From an uncultured Erysipelotrichaceae bacterium (GTDB taxonomy: Bacteria > Bacillota_I > Bacilli_A > Erysipelotrichales > Erysipelotrichaceae): a stretch of 10,753 bases of DNA. Location of the stretch: contig CAJKOS010000053.1 of NCBI GenBank assembly GCA_905201565.1, forward strand, positions 1 through 10,753, read 5' to 3'. This document shows, in pieces, positions 4,965 to 10,753 of the stretch (positions are counted from its first letter, which is position 1; the number at the start of each line of letters is the position of its first letter). A model generated the notes under the pieces. That model worked only from the letters and a program-made list of their open reading frames with translations, was not told the origin of the DNA and did no database searches. The translations under genes were made by a program, and so were the position numbers.

Positions 4965-5783
4965 TTATTGTTCTGGTCTAAGTGGACCATAGAAGTAACT
5001 TGCAGTTGCGCCACCATCAATCAGGAAGTCTGAACCTGTGATGAATGCACCTTTGTTGCTCATGAGAAGTTCTGCGACATTGGCAACTTCATCTGCTGTG
5101 CCAGGTCTGCCTGCCGGACATTTTGCAAACATGTTTTTGTAGAAGTCACCACGTGGTCCATTGAATTCATCAATGGCAAGTGGAGTGACAATAATACCTG
5201 GTGAGATGGAATTGATACGGGCTCCTCTTTCTCCCCATTGTACAGATTCATACATGACACGTTTTTCATTGCACCGCTTGGCAAGCTGATAGGCATGCAA
5301 TGTGTCCTTGATGTTTTCTGGTTGTAACAATGGAAGACGCAGGAGTTCTTCTGTTGGTGTACATGCCAGTTGTTCATCTTCTTCTGGTGTGTGTTGTTTC
5401 ATTCTGTGACCAGACTGACTGGAGATGGTTACACCAGTACCACCAGGTGCGATGACCTTGCCTACTTCTTCTAAAAGTACTGCTGTACCATAGAGGTCAA
5501 CTTTGAGAATGGCTTCGATGGGTGCCTGGCTTGGTGAAACACCTGCCGCATTGATGAGCATTGTGATGTCACCATGTTGTCTGGCAATGGTGATCATGTG
5601 CTGAATGGATGTTCTTGAGGAAAAGTCCATTTCCACAGGTTCTGTGTCATAACCTGCTTCGTTCATGATTTTGGAAATGGTTTGTGCATTTTCCAATTTC
5701 TTGTCACCGATGATGATCTTCATGCCATTGCCCATGCGTCTTGCAATGGCCATGCCAATCTGACCAGCACCAGTCAGAATCAT
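4965..5783 (-). CDS. Short-chain dehydrogenase/reductase, start displaced by a one-base frame break
   Basis: This NAD(P)-dependent oxidoreductase has a Rossmann fold. In the 272-residue open frame, TGAGQIG (4-10) is the cofactor-binding glycine motif and NAAG is at 78-81. SSQSG (121-125) supplies the catalytic Ser. Tyr165 and Lys169 form YxxxK. INSISPGIIVTP (190-201) and ITGSDFLIDGG (248-258) are standard C-terminal elements. The Ser-Tyr distance is about 41 residues, against about 13 in classical members. The extra segment matches the layout of 3-alpha-hydroxysteroid dehydrogenase/carbonyl reductase of Comamonas, but the substrate is unknown. The frame opens abruptly at MILTG. Coding probably began upstream at ATG 5799-5797, which overlaps the flavodoxin stop as ATGA and has a Shine-Dalgarno, but an A6 tract puts it out of frame. 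It is the last gene before the terminator. Confidence 0.9.
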   Translation of the reverse strand: MILTGAGQIGMAIARRMGNGMKIIIGDKKLENAQTISKIMNEAGYDTEPVEMDFSSRTSIQHMITIARQHGDITMLINAAGVSPSQAPIEAILKVDLYGTAVLLEEVGKVIAPGGTGVTISSQSGHRMKQHTPEEDEQLACTPTEELLRLPLLQPENIKDTLHAYQLAKRCNEKRVMYESVQWGERGARINSISPGIIVTPLAIDEFNGPRGDFYKNMFAKCPAGRPGTADEVANVAELLMSNKGAFITGSDFLIDGGATASYFYGPLRPEQ

Positions 5784-5799
5784 GACATTTTTTCTTCAT
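5784..5799 (-). other. A6 homopolymer frame break after the true SDR start
   Basis: An ATG at 5799-5797 has AGGA 9 nt upstream and overlaps the flavodoxin stop as ATGA. It opens ATG-AAG-AAA-AAA-TGT, which does not enter the SDR frame. With one A fewer in the run (T5788-5793 on the plus strand) it would read MKKNVMILTGAGQIG, a normal SDR N-terminus giving 277 residues. The causes to separate are a real mutation, transcriptional slippage or phase variation on the run, and a sequencing or assembly error. Confidence 0.7.
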
Positions 5800-6311
5800 T
5801 TTGTTATTTCCTTTATCCAGTTTTGTACTGCTGCCTTACTCTTATCTGCATCAGACCCACGAATCGCAAGTCCATTTGTCACACTTGCTCCAGGGCATAG
5901 AGATCTGATTTTTTCAGGGGTATTGCTCATGCCACTGCCTTCATGGGTACAGAAAGGATGGATGGTTTTGCCTTGCCAGTTACAGGCTTCAAGAAACGTA
6001 TACACAGCCATAGGCATGTCACCCCAGTAGTTTGGATAACCAAGATAGATTTCATCAAAGTCATTGAGGTTTTCAGGAAGTCGTTTGAGTTCTGGGCGTG
6101 CATTTGCCCGTTTGTCCTGTAATGCCTGTTCTGTACATTTCTTGTAGTTTGCAGAGTAAGGTTCTTTCTGTTCAATTTTAAAGAGGGCAGCGTTTGTTGC
6201 CTCTGCAATATAGCGGGCAACGATTTCTGTATTTCCTGTTTCAATGGTGCGATATTGTCCACCGAAGTAGTTTTCTTTGGCTCTTGAATAATAGACAACG
6301 AGTTTGTTCAT
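5796..6311 (-). CDS. Flavodoxin-like FMN protein
   Basis: This is a 171-residue cytoplasmic flavodoxin-fold protein that likely binds FMN and carries electrons or reduces quinone-like substrates. The N-terminal beta strand VVYYSR (5-10) leads into an extended phosphate-binding loop ending TGNTE (25-29). A second loop GYPNYWGDMPM (91-101) is typical of the 50s/90s FMN loops. FCTHEGSGMSN (120-130) is characteristic of the Flavodoxin_4-type group found in anaerobic Firmicutes. The ATG is 3 nt after the stop of the aldo/keto reductase. The nearest purine-rich site (AAAGGAA) is 14 nt away, so translation may depend on coupling. Its stop overlaps the presumed SDR start (ATGA). Context suggests it serves the adjacent Fe-S aldo/keto reductase or the SDR, but no direct partner is shown. 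Confidence 0.9.
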   Translation of the reverse strand: MNKLVVYYSRAKENYFGGQYRTIETGNTEIVARYIAEATNAALFKIEQKEPYSANYKKCTEQALQDKRANARPELKRLPENLNDFDEIYLGYPNYWGDMPMAVYTFLEACNWQGKTIHPFCTHEGSGMSNTPEKIRSLCPGASVTNGLAIRGSDADKSKAAVQNWIKEITK

Positions 6312-6314
6312 TGG

Positions 6315-7442
6315 TCAGTGTTCAAATTCCTTTGCGACATCTTCCAGCAGTTTACGAATTGGCAGGTGCTGTGGACATACGCGTTCACACTTACCACACT
6401 TGATGCAGTCAGATGCCTTGCCCTTGCCATTACCGGTATGGACATTGTTGTAATAGTAGTCCGCATTCCAGTCATGGTGAATCTGCTTTGTGTTCATGAT
6501 CGCAAAGAGATCCGGAATGGAGATGTGCTTTGGACAGCCATCTGTGCAATAGCGGCATGCGGTACATGGAATGAGATTCATGTTGCGGTAGATGTCTGTG
6601 ACTTTCTGAATTGCTGCGTGTTCTTCTTCAGTGAGCGGCTTGAAGTCTTTCATGAAGCTGATGTTATCTTCCATCTGTTCCATGCTGCTCATACCGGACA
6701 ACACCATCAACATACCTTCAAATCCAGCCGCAAAACGGATTGCATAGCTGGCATTGGAACCACCATGGAGTGCATCAAGAACTGCCTGTGCCTTTTCTGG
6801 CAGGTTGACGAGGTTACCACCCTTGACCGGTTCCATGACAATGACCGGTTTGTTGTACTTGCGGCATACTTCATAGACCTTTCTGCTTTCTACAGCCGGG
6901 TCATCGTAGTCGAGGTAGTTGAACTGAATCTGAACAACTTCTACCTGTGGGTATTCTGTGAGAATCTGTTCCAGTACTTCTGCTTTGTCATGGAAGGAAA
7001 TACCGAAGTGGCGGATCTTTCCTTCTTCCTTTGCCTGCTTCACAAAATCCCAGATGCCATACTTTTCATAGTTGTCGACATTATTCTTGGAAAGGGCATG
7101 CAAGAGATAGAAATCAAAGTAACCAGCACCTGTTCTTTCCAGGGAAACTTCCAGTTCATGCTTGGCTTCTTCTTCGTTCTTCGCTGCCCAGGAACCAGCA
7201 TTCAGCTTGCTGGTGAGGTAGTAGCTTTCACGAGGATGACGATCAACAAGGAACTTCTTTGTGGCTTCTTCACTGCCTTCGTATACATATGCTGTATCGA
7301 AGTACTTCAGTCCTGCCGCAAGGAACTTGTCTGTCATTTCCTTGCACTGCTTCACATCAATTGTTTTGCCATCTTCCAGTCTTGGTAATCTCATGAGACC
7401 AAAACCGAGCTTAGGCATTTCTGTTCCAAAAAACTGTTTCAT
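6315..7442 (-). CDS. Aldo/keto reductase with C-terminal 2x[4Fe-4S] ferredoxin domain
   Basis: This two-domain cytoplasmic oxidoreductase has 375 residues. Residues 1-270 form the aldo/keto reductase barrel, opening GFGLMRLP (13-20). The catalytic tetrad is visible as Asp49, Tyr54, Lys79 and His115. The C-terminal part (about 290-375) holds two ferredoxin-type motifs: Cys293, 296, 299 and 303 before Pro, and Cys346, 349, 352 and 356 before Pro. The cysteine spacing predicts two [4Fe-4S] clusters. This Fe-S-linked aldo/keto reductase architecture is common in anaerobes. The clusters suggest electron exchange with a ferredoxin or flavodoxin rather than purely NADPH chemistry. I chose the ATG at 7442 because GGAGG lies 8 nt upstream. 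The in-frame ATG at 7457 would place that ribosome site inside the gene. A 25-bp gap separates it from the kinase gene, and 3 bp separate it from the flavodoxin. Confidence 0.94.
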   Translation of the reverse strand: MKQFFGTEMPKLGFGLMRLPRLEDGKTIDVKQCKEMTDKFLAAGLKYFDTAYVYEGSEEATKKFLVDRHPRESYYLTSKLNAGSWAAKNEEEAKHELEVSLERTGAGYFDFYLLHALSKNNVDNYEKYGIWDFVKQAKEEGKIRHFGISFHDKAEVLEQILTEYPQVEVVQIQFNYLDYDDPAVESRKVYEVCRKYNKPVIVMEPVKGGNLVNLPEKAQAVLDALHGGSNASYAIRFAAGFEGMLMVLSGMSSMEQMEDNISFMKDFKPLTEEEHAAIQKVTDIYRNMNLIPCTACRYCTDGCPKHISIPDLFAIMNTKQIHHDWNADYYYNNVHTGNGKGKASDCIKCGKCERVCPQHLPIRKLLEDVAKEFEH

Positions 7443-7467
7443 TATACTATCCTCCATACCTCTTATT

Positions 7468-8391
7468 TTACACCTTCACATTCGAAGAATGTATATCTGT
7501 AAGGCATAATTCACCACCCTGTTTCCCTACAACCAGAGAAGCAATATAGTTAGCTTCCTGCATCGTTTCATGCAGGTCTTTATTCTCCACCAGTCCACAT
7601 AGCAATGTTCCACAATGGCAATCTCCTGCACCTGTACCATCCACCTGCTGTACAGGTTCTGTCAGAAGCTGATACACTTCACCATTCCCATCACAATATG
7701 TCAAAGGACTTGCGCCATCGGTGAGCACAACAACTCCATTTGTCATAGCATTGAGTGATCGCACCACTTCCTCTTTTGTAGAACAGCGGATGCCCATGCA
7801 CTTCGCAAGTGTCATGCCTTCCCTGTAATTCATATGCAATACAGGACGCAATGCCAGTAACCGTTTTATCCTTTCCTTTGAAAGATAACCTATGCGGGGA
7901 CCAGGCGCAAAGACAACCGTCACACCACATGCATACATATGTTCAAGACACACAAGGATGTTCTCACCTGATTCTTCTTCGATATCGATGCCTCCGGCAT
8001 AGACAACTGCATATTGCGCTGGATCAAGGGATGAAAACATTTCTTCCTTGAAATGATATTCTGCCCCATGTACTGCAAGAAAAGTACGATTGCCTTCTTT
8101 GTCCACAAGGCAATAACATGCCCCATTTTCTTCATCACTCTGATATCCTGCAGGCATCTGCCTCTTGCTCAGTTCTTCTACAAGAAACTTCGCAAAGATA
8201 CCCTTACCAAGTGCATAACAGAGTTCATAGGGCAATTGCTTTGCCCTGAACACCGAGGCAATGTTGAAAATACAGCCTCCTGGACGCATGGTCTCGCCAT
8301 GTACATTGACATCTTCTTCAACATGGGGAAGATGATCTACCATCAGGGTCACATCTGTGGTGATGGATCCAATTAACAAAGCTTTCTTCAT
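7468..8391 (-). CDS. PfkB/ribokinase family carbohydrate or nucleoside kinase
   Basis: This 307-residue ATP-dependent kinase belongs to the PfkB family, which phosphorylates sugars, nucleosides or similar alcohols. The N-terminus KALLIGSITTDV (3-14) is the first strand and substrate site. RPGGCIFNIA (36-45) is the family GG substrate motif. DGTGAGD (251-257) is the anion-hole and catalytic signature, with Asp257 as the expected base. Length is normal. The exact substrate cannot be read from the sequence. The ATG at 8391-8389 overlaps the hydrolase stop as ATGA. An ATG nine codons upstream (8418) would extend the overlap with no ribosome site, so I reject it. Genes on both sides run in the same direction, placing the kinase in the middle of the operon. 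It might phosphorylate the sugar or alcohol released by the upstream esterase, though this is inference. Confidence 0.92.
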   Translation of the reverse strand: MKKALLIGSITTDVTLMVDHLPHVEEDVNVHGETMRPGGCIFNIASVFRAKQLPYELCYALGKGIFAKFLVEELSKRQMPAGYQSDEENGACYCLVDKEGNRTFLAVHGAEYHFKEEMFSSLDPAQYAVVYAGGIDIEEESGENILVCLEHMYACGVTVVFAPGPRIGYLSKERIKRLLALRPVLHMNYREGMTLAKCMGIRCSTKEEVVRSLNAMTNGVVVLTDGASPLTYCDGNGEVYQLLTEPVQQVDGTGAGDCHCGTLLCGLVENKDLHETMQEANYIASLVVGKQGGELCLTDIHSSNVKV

Positions 8392-9269
8392 CTGATAAAT
8401 TCTTTGAAGAACGCACATTCTTCATCATTGCAGAGCTTTGCCTCAGGCAGTTTGATATTGCAATGGAAGACATGTGGCAAAGGTTCCTTTTCACCCTTAA
8501 AGAAACGTAATACAAATGGCACATTTTCCTTCAACAGAGCAGGCACGATAATTCCCATTTCTGTTTTGAGGAAATCACCATCACAACTCATGACATAACA
8601 TGGTGGGAATTTGGAAGTGATGTAGTTCACACTTGCCATCAGATCAAGTTCTTCTTCACTTTCCTTATCCGGAAGATAGTCATACATCAATGCCGTGGTG
8701 AGGTCTTTTTCATCCTTGAGGGTAATCCTGTATGCACCACAATTGAGGGCAACCGCTTTGAACATAAATCCCTCTGGTGCCTTGAATTCAAATTTCGATG
8801 CATAGGAAGGATTGCTGAGGATGTTGCAGTACAAAGAAAGACCATGGGCACCAGCAGAGTCACCAACCGCAAAGACATGTTCTGTATCAAAGCCATATTC
8901 ACCCGCATTGTCTAACATCCACTTTACCACCCTGTCGCAATCCTCTAACGGTGCAGGCAGAACAAACTCTGGTGCCAGGCGGTATGTGTAGTTGATCACC
9001 GCAAAACTGTGCTGCGCAAGGCTCATCGTATACCACTGGTAGACATCCTTATTTCCATAGACCCATCCACCACCATGGTAACTGATGATGACCGGCAGCT
9101 TCCCCTTTACACCCTTTGGACGATACACATCCAATACATGCCACTTTTCATCCGGACCATACTGGATGTTTTCAAAGCGTTCCACATCTTCTGGTGTGGT
9201 ATTGCCCGCATCCCGCTCCTGATCACCTTTTGTAAACATCTCACGTACTTTCATAGCAATCTCAGACAT
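8388..9269 (-). CDS. Alpha/beta hydrolase, hormone-sensitive-lipase-like esterase
   Basis: This is a 293-residue esterase of the alpha/beta hydrolase-3 type. HGGGW (65-69) forms the oxyanion hole and GDSAG (136-140) carries the nucleophile Ser138. The acid is most likely Asp232 in SCDGDFLK. The base is His266 or His269 in LPHVFH. YRLAPE (96-101) is a family hallmark. No signal peptide is seen, so it acts inside the cell, probably on small acyl esters such as acetylated sugars or other short-chain esters. The start follows the radical SAM stop with no gap (TGA then ATG). AAGGTGG lies 5 nt upstream, inside the end of that gene. Its own stop overlaps the kinase start. The specific substrate is unknown. 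Confidence 0.93.
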   Translation of the reverse strand: MSEIAMKVREMFTKGDQERDAGNTTPEDVERFENIQYGPDEKWHVLDVYRPKGVKGKLPVIISYHGGGWVYGNKDVYQWYTMSLAQHSFAVINYTYRLAPEFVLPAPLEDCDRVVKWMLDNAGEYGFDTEHVFAVGDSAGAHGLSLYCNILSNPSYASKFEFKAPEGFMFKAVALNCGAYRITLKDEKDLTTALMYDYLPDKESEEELDLMASVNYITSKFPPCYVMSCDGDFLKTEMGIIVPALLKENVPFVLRFFKGEKEPLPHVFHCNIKLPEAKLCNDEECAFFKEFIR

Positions 9270-10205
9270 TCATTCCACCTTCTTTCTCAGACTCCCCTGC
9301 CTGATATGATGTACCGCCATCTCATGGCGGATTTCATTCAAAACCTTTCGTTTGTGCAATGACCAGAGTGGTGCTTTCAATAATTTCCTGTCACCATCTC
9401 CAGTAAGCCTGTGTACAACGATATTTTCATCCAGCATGCCAAGACACTGCACAACAAGCTCTACATAGTGTTCCTCTTCCATCGGTACAGGTGCCTCATT
9501 GCCAGAAACGTATTTCTCATAGAGCTTTGTTCCTGCAAGGTAATGCAATAACTGTATCTTGATGCCATCGATATGCATTTCATTCAGGTGTCGTATTGTA
9601 TCCAATACCATCTCATCGCTTTCCTGATACAGTCCAAGGATGATATGCACTATGATGAGAATTCCGGCATCCTTCAACTTCTCACAGGCTTCATCAAAGA
9701 CCGTTAACGGATAACCCCTGTGCATCCATACTGCAGTTCTGTCATGTTTGCTTTGCAATCCAAGCTCCACCCAGATGAACTTATCCGGGTAGCTGTTGTT
9801 TAATTCCTTTAACAATGCCATCACATCATCCCCAAGACAATCCGGTCTTGTAGCGATGGAAATACCCGCAAACAATGGATTATCCAAAGCAGATGTATAT
9901 AACATGCGCAGCCTGTCACATGGTGCATAGGTATTTGTATATGCCTGGAAGTAGGCAATATAGCTGCCATTACCACTATGGGAATGGTTGTAGATGAGGT
10001 CTTCTTCAACAAGTTTCTGCCCATGATATGCAATCGCAAAATCACCAGACCCACCTTCATCACAAAATATGCAGCCACCTGTTCCAATGGTGCCATCACG
10101 GTTTGGACAGCTCATCCCCGCATCAAGTGCCACCCTGTACAGCTTCCTGCCAAAGGTATTCATGCAATATGACGGAAAGCTGTACCAGTATTCATCCTTT
10201 ACCAC
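9270..10205 (-). CDS. TIGR01212-type radical SAM protein (YhcC/YtqA-like)
   Basis: A radical SAM enzyme recognised by CPNRDGTIGTGGCIFC, which holds the three cluster cysteines (Cys33, 45 and 48 in a CX11CX2C spacing) and is the signature of the TIGR01212 group. ATRPDCL and the ELGLQS segment further on also fit the family. The reaction of this group is not firmly known to me. I chose a GTG start at 10205 because GGGAG lies 10 nt upstream, giving 311 residues and a 7-bp overlap with the preceding stop. The family usually starts shortly before the WYSF-like segment. An ATG at 10247 would add a very basic stretch (MRRRSRYRKGRYHF), overlap the upstream gene by 49 bp and lack a ribosome site. It remains possible. 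The stop abuts the esterase start. Confidence 0.93.
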   Translation of the reverse strand: MVKDEYWYSFPSYCMNTFGRKLYRVALDAGMSCPNRDGTIGTGGCIFCDEGGSGDFAIAYHGQKLVEEDLIYNHSHSGNGSYIAYFQAYTNTYAPCDRLRMLYTSALDNPLFAGISIATRPDCLGDDVMALLKELNNSYPDKFIWVELGLQSKHDRTAVWMHRGYPLTVFDEACEKLKDAGILIIVHIILGLYQESDEMVLDTIRHLNEMHIDGIKIQLLHYLAGTKLYEKYVSGNEAPVPMEEEHYVELVVQCLGMLDENIVVHRLTGDGDRKLLKAPLWSLHKRKVLNEIRHEMAVHHIRQGSLRKKVE

Positions 10206-10693
10206 AAAATGATATCTCCCTTTCCTATACCTGCTTCTTCTGCGCATGCTGCAATACCTGCTTCATAGTCGCAGCCTTTGGGAAACAACGCATATTTCTG
10301 ATTCCCTGCCTCTTCAATGTCATATGTATTTTCAAGAGAATGACAGACAACAGGTGAAGGATGATCGACCATCAAAAGATATGGTCTCTCCTTCCACTTC
10401 CCATTTTCAAACAATTTCAATGCCCCACCACAGGCATTCTCCACTTCATCATAGATGGCACAGTCCGTATCCACCAATATCTCTTTCAACCAGTTCAGCT
10501 CTTCATTGCTAAGTGATTTATGGTAGAGACTATGACAGCCGCTGAAGGCAAACATACCGCGGTCCACCACAAACATATTGGCATGGCGGTAATAGAGTTC
10601 TACCGTCTTTGTCCGGCAATAGTCTGAAAGAAGGAGGACCATGTTACCAGCCTGTCTTTCCTTCATGAGTTTTATGGAAAGTTCGGGATGTTT
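10199..10693 (-). pseudogene. Unrecognised protein gene, 5' end cut off by an IS200/IS605-type element
   Basis: I do not recognise the product. From the first ATG (10666) it has 155 residues, with Cys in SDYCRT, FSGCHS, TDCAI, ENACGG, VVCHS, KGCD and AACAE. A central PYLLMVDHPSP and a C-terminal EEAGIGKGDIILW are also visible. No signal peptide or clear transmembrane helix is apparent. The reading frame stays open upstream of that ATG (HKHPELSIKL) right up to the mobile-element border near 10694. The ATG has no Shine-Dalgarno, so the original start was probably further out and the gene is likely truncated. It overlaps the radical SAM start and heads the operon, so the insertion may also have separated the operon from its promoter. 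A coding function from an internal start is not excluded. Confidence 0.55.
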
Positions 10694-10753
10694 GTGAACC
10701 TCCCACGACTAAAGTCGTGGGCTTCCCTCCAATTTAGGTAGGAGAGACTCCAT
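10694..10753 (-). mobile_element. Right end of an IS200/IS605-family (TnpB-type) element
   Basis: On the minus strand the sequence reads AAGCCCACGACTTTAGTCG followed by TGGGAGGTTCAC. An 8-bp CCCACGAC/GTCGTGGG stem (10702-10709 with 10714-10721) has a 4-nt loop. This subterminal hairpin and the GTTCAC terminus are typical of the right end of tnpB-bearing IS1341-like elements, where the end doubles as the 3' part of the omega RNA. The element body and any tnpB lie beyond the window. The border is placed just after GTTCAC (10694) by analogy, and the exact base is uncertain. Confidence 0.7.

Noticed and set aside
6318..7388. Long plus-strand open frame (356 codons) opposite the aldo/keto reductase
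   Set aside because: It is a shadow of a well-conserved gene with clear catalytic and cluster residues. The translated product is Cys/Phe-rich and family-free.
7443..7457. Upstream ATG (7457) for the aldo/keto reductase
   Set aside because: It would put the GGAGG ribosome site inside the coding sequence. The ATG at 7442 is properly spaced from it.
8392..8418. Upstream ATG (8418) for the PfkB kinase
   Set aside because: It lengthens the overlap with the esterase and lacks a ribosome site. The ATGA junction at 8388-8391 and the normal PfkB N-terminus favour 8391.

Overview
The window looks like a chromosomal stretch of a low-GC Firmicute (Bacillota). Shine-Dalgarno sites are strong (AAGGAGG, GGAGGTGA), sigma-A promoters are near consensus, and the gene families are typical of anaerobic gut Firmicutes. 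An Erysipelotrichia-like host is my best guess, from general character only. The left 2.2 kb and the intergenic regions are visibly more AT-rich than the metabolic genes.

Layout. Positions 1-348 hold an edge palindrome, small hairpins and a perfect 11-bp inverted repeat that abuts the ribosome binding site of a lone AT-rich hypothetical gene (349-1473). A 738-bp gap (1474-2211) carries an array of about 10-bp phased repeats (1621-1796) and a tandem dyad operator (2037-2087). A tight plus-strand operon follows: DUF969 membrane protein, DUF979 membrane protein and pyroglutamyl-peptidase I (2212-4470). It probably imports and processes pyroglutamyl peptides or pyroglutamate.

The 4471-4964 gap holds the most interesting hidden object, a complete type I toxin-antitoxin locus. 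A 32-residue holin-like (TxpA/BsrG-type) membrane toxin lies on the minus strand (4644-4742), with its own TTGAAA-N17-TATACT promoter and a leader hairpin that buries its Shine-Dalgarno. A convergent antitoxin-like RNA (about 4540-4632) lies on the plus strand, with its own TTGAAG-N17-TATACT promoter and an intrinsic terminator.

From 10693 down to 4965 seven minus-strand genes are packed with overlaps or gaps of 25 bp or less and appear to form one operon. In order of transcription they are: an unrecognised protein (5' end cut by a mobile element), a TIGR01212-type radical SAM protein, an HSL-like alpha/beta hydrolase, a PfkB sugar or nucleoside kinase, an aldo/keto reductase with a C-terminal 2x[4Fe-4S] ferredoxin domain, a flavodoxin-like protein and a short-chain dehydrogenase. 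The dehydrogenase reading frame is broken by one base in an A6 tract just after its apparent ATGA-coupled start. A bidirectional terminator-like hairpin at 4920-4960 closes the operon. The window ends inside the right end of an IS200/IS605-family (TnpB-type) element that has landed at the 5' end of the first gene.
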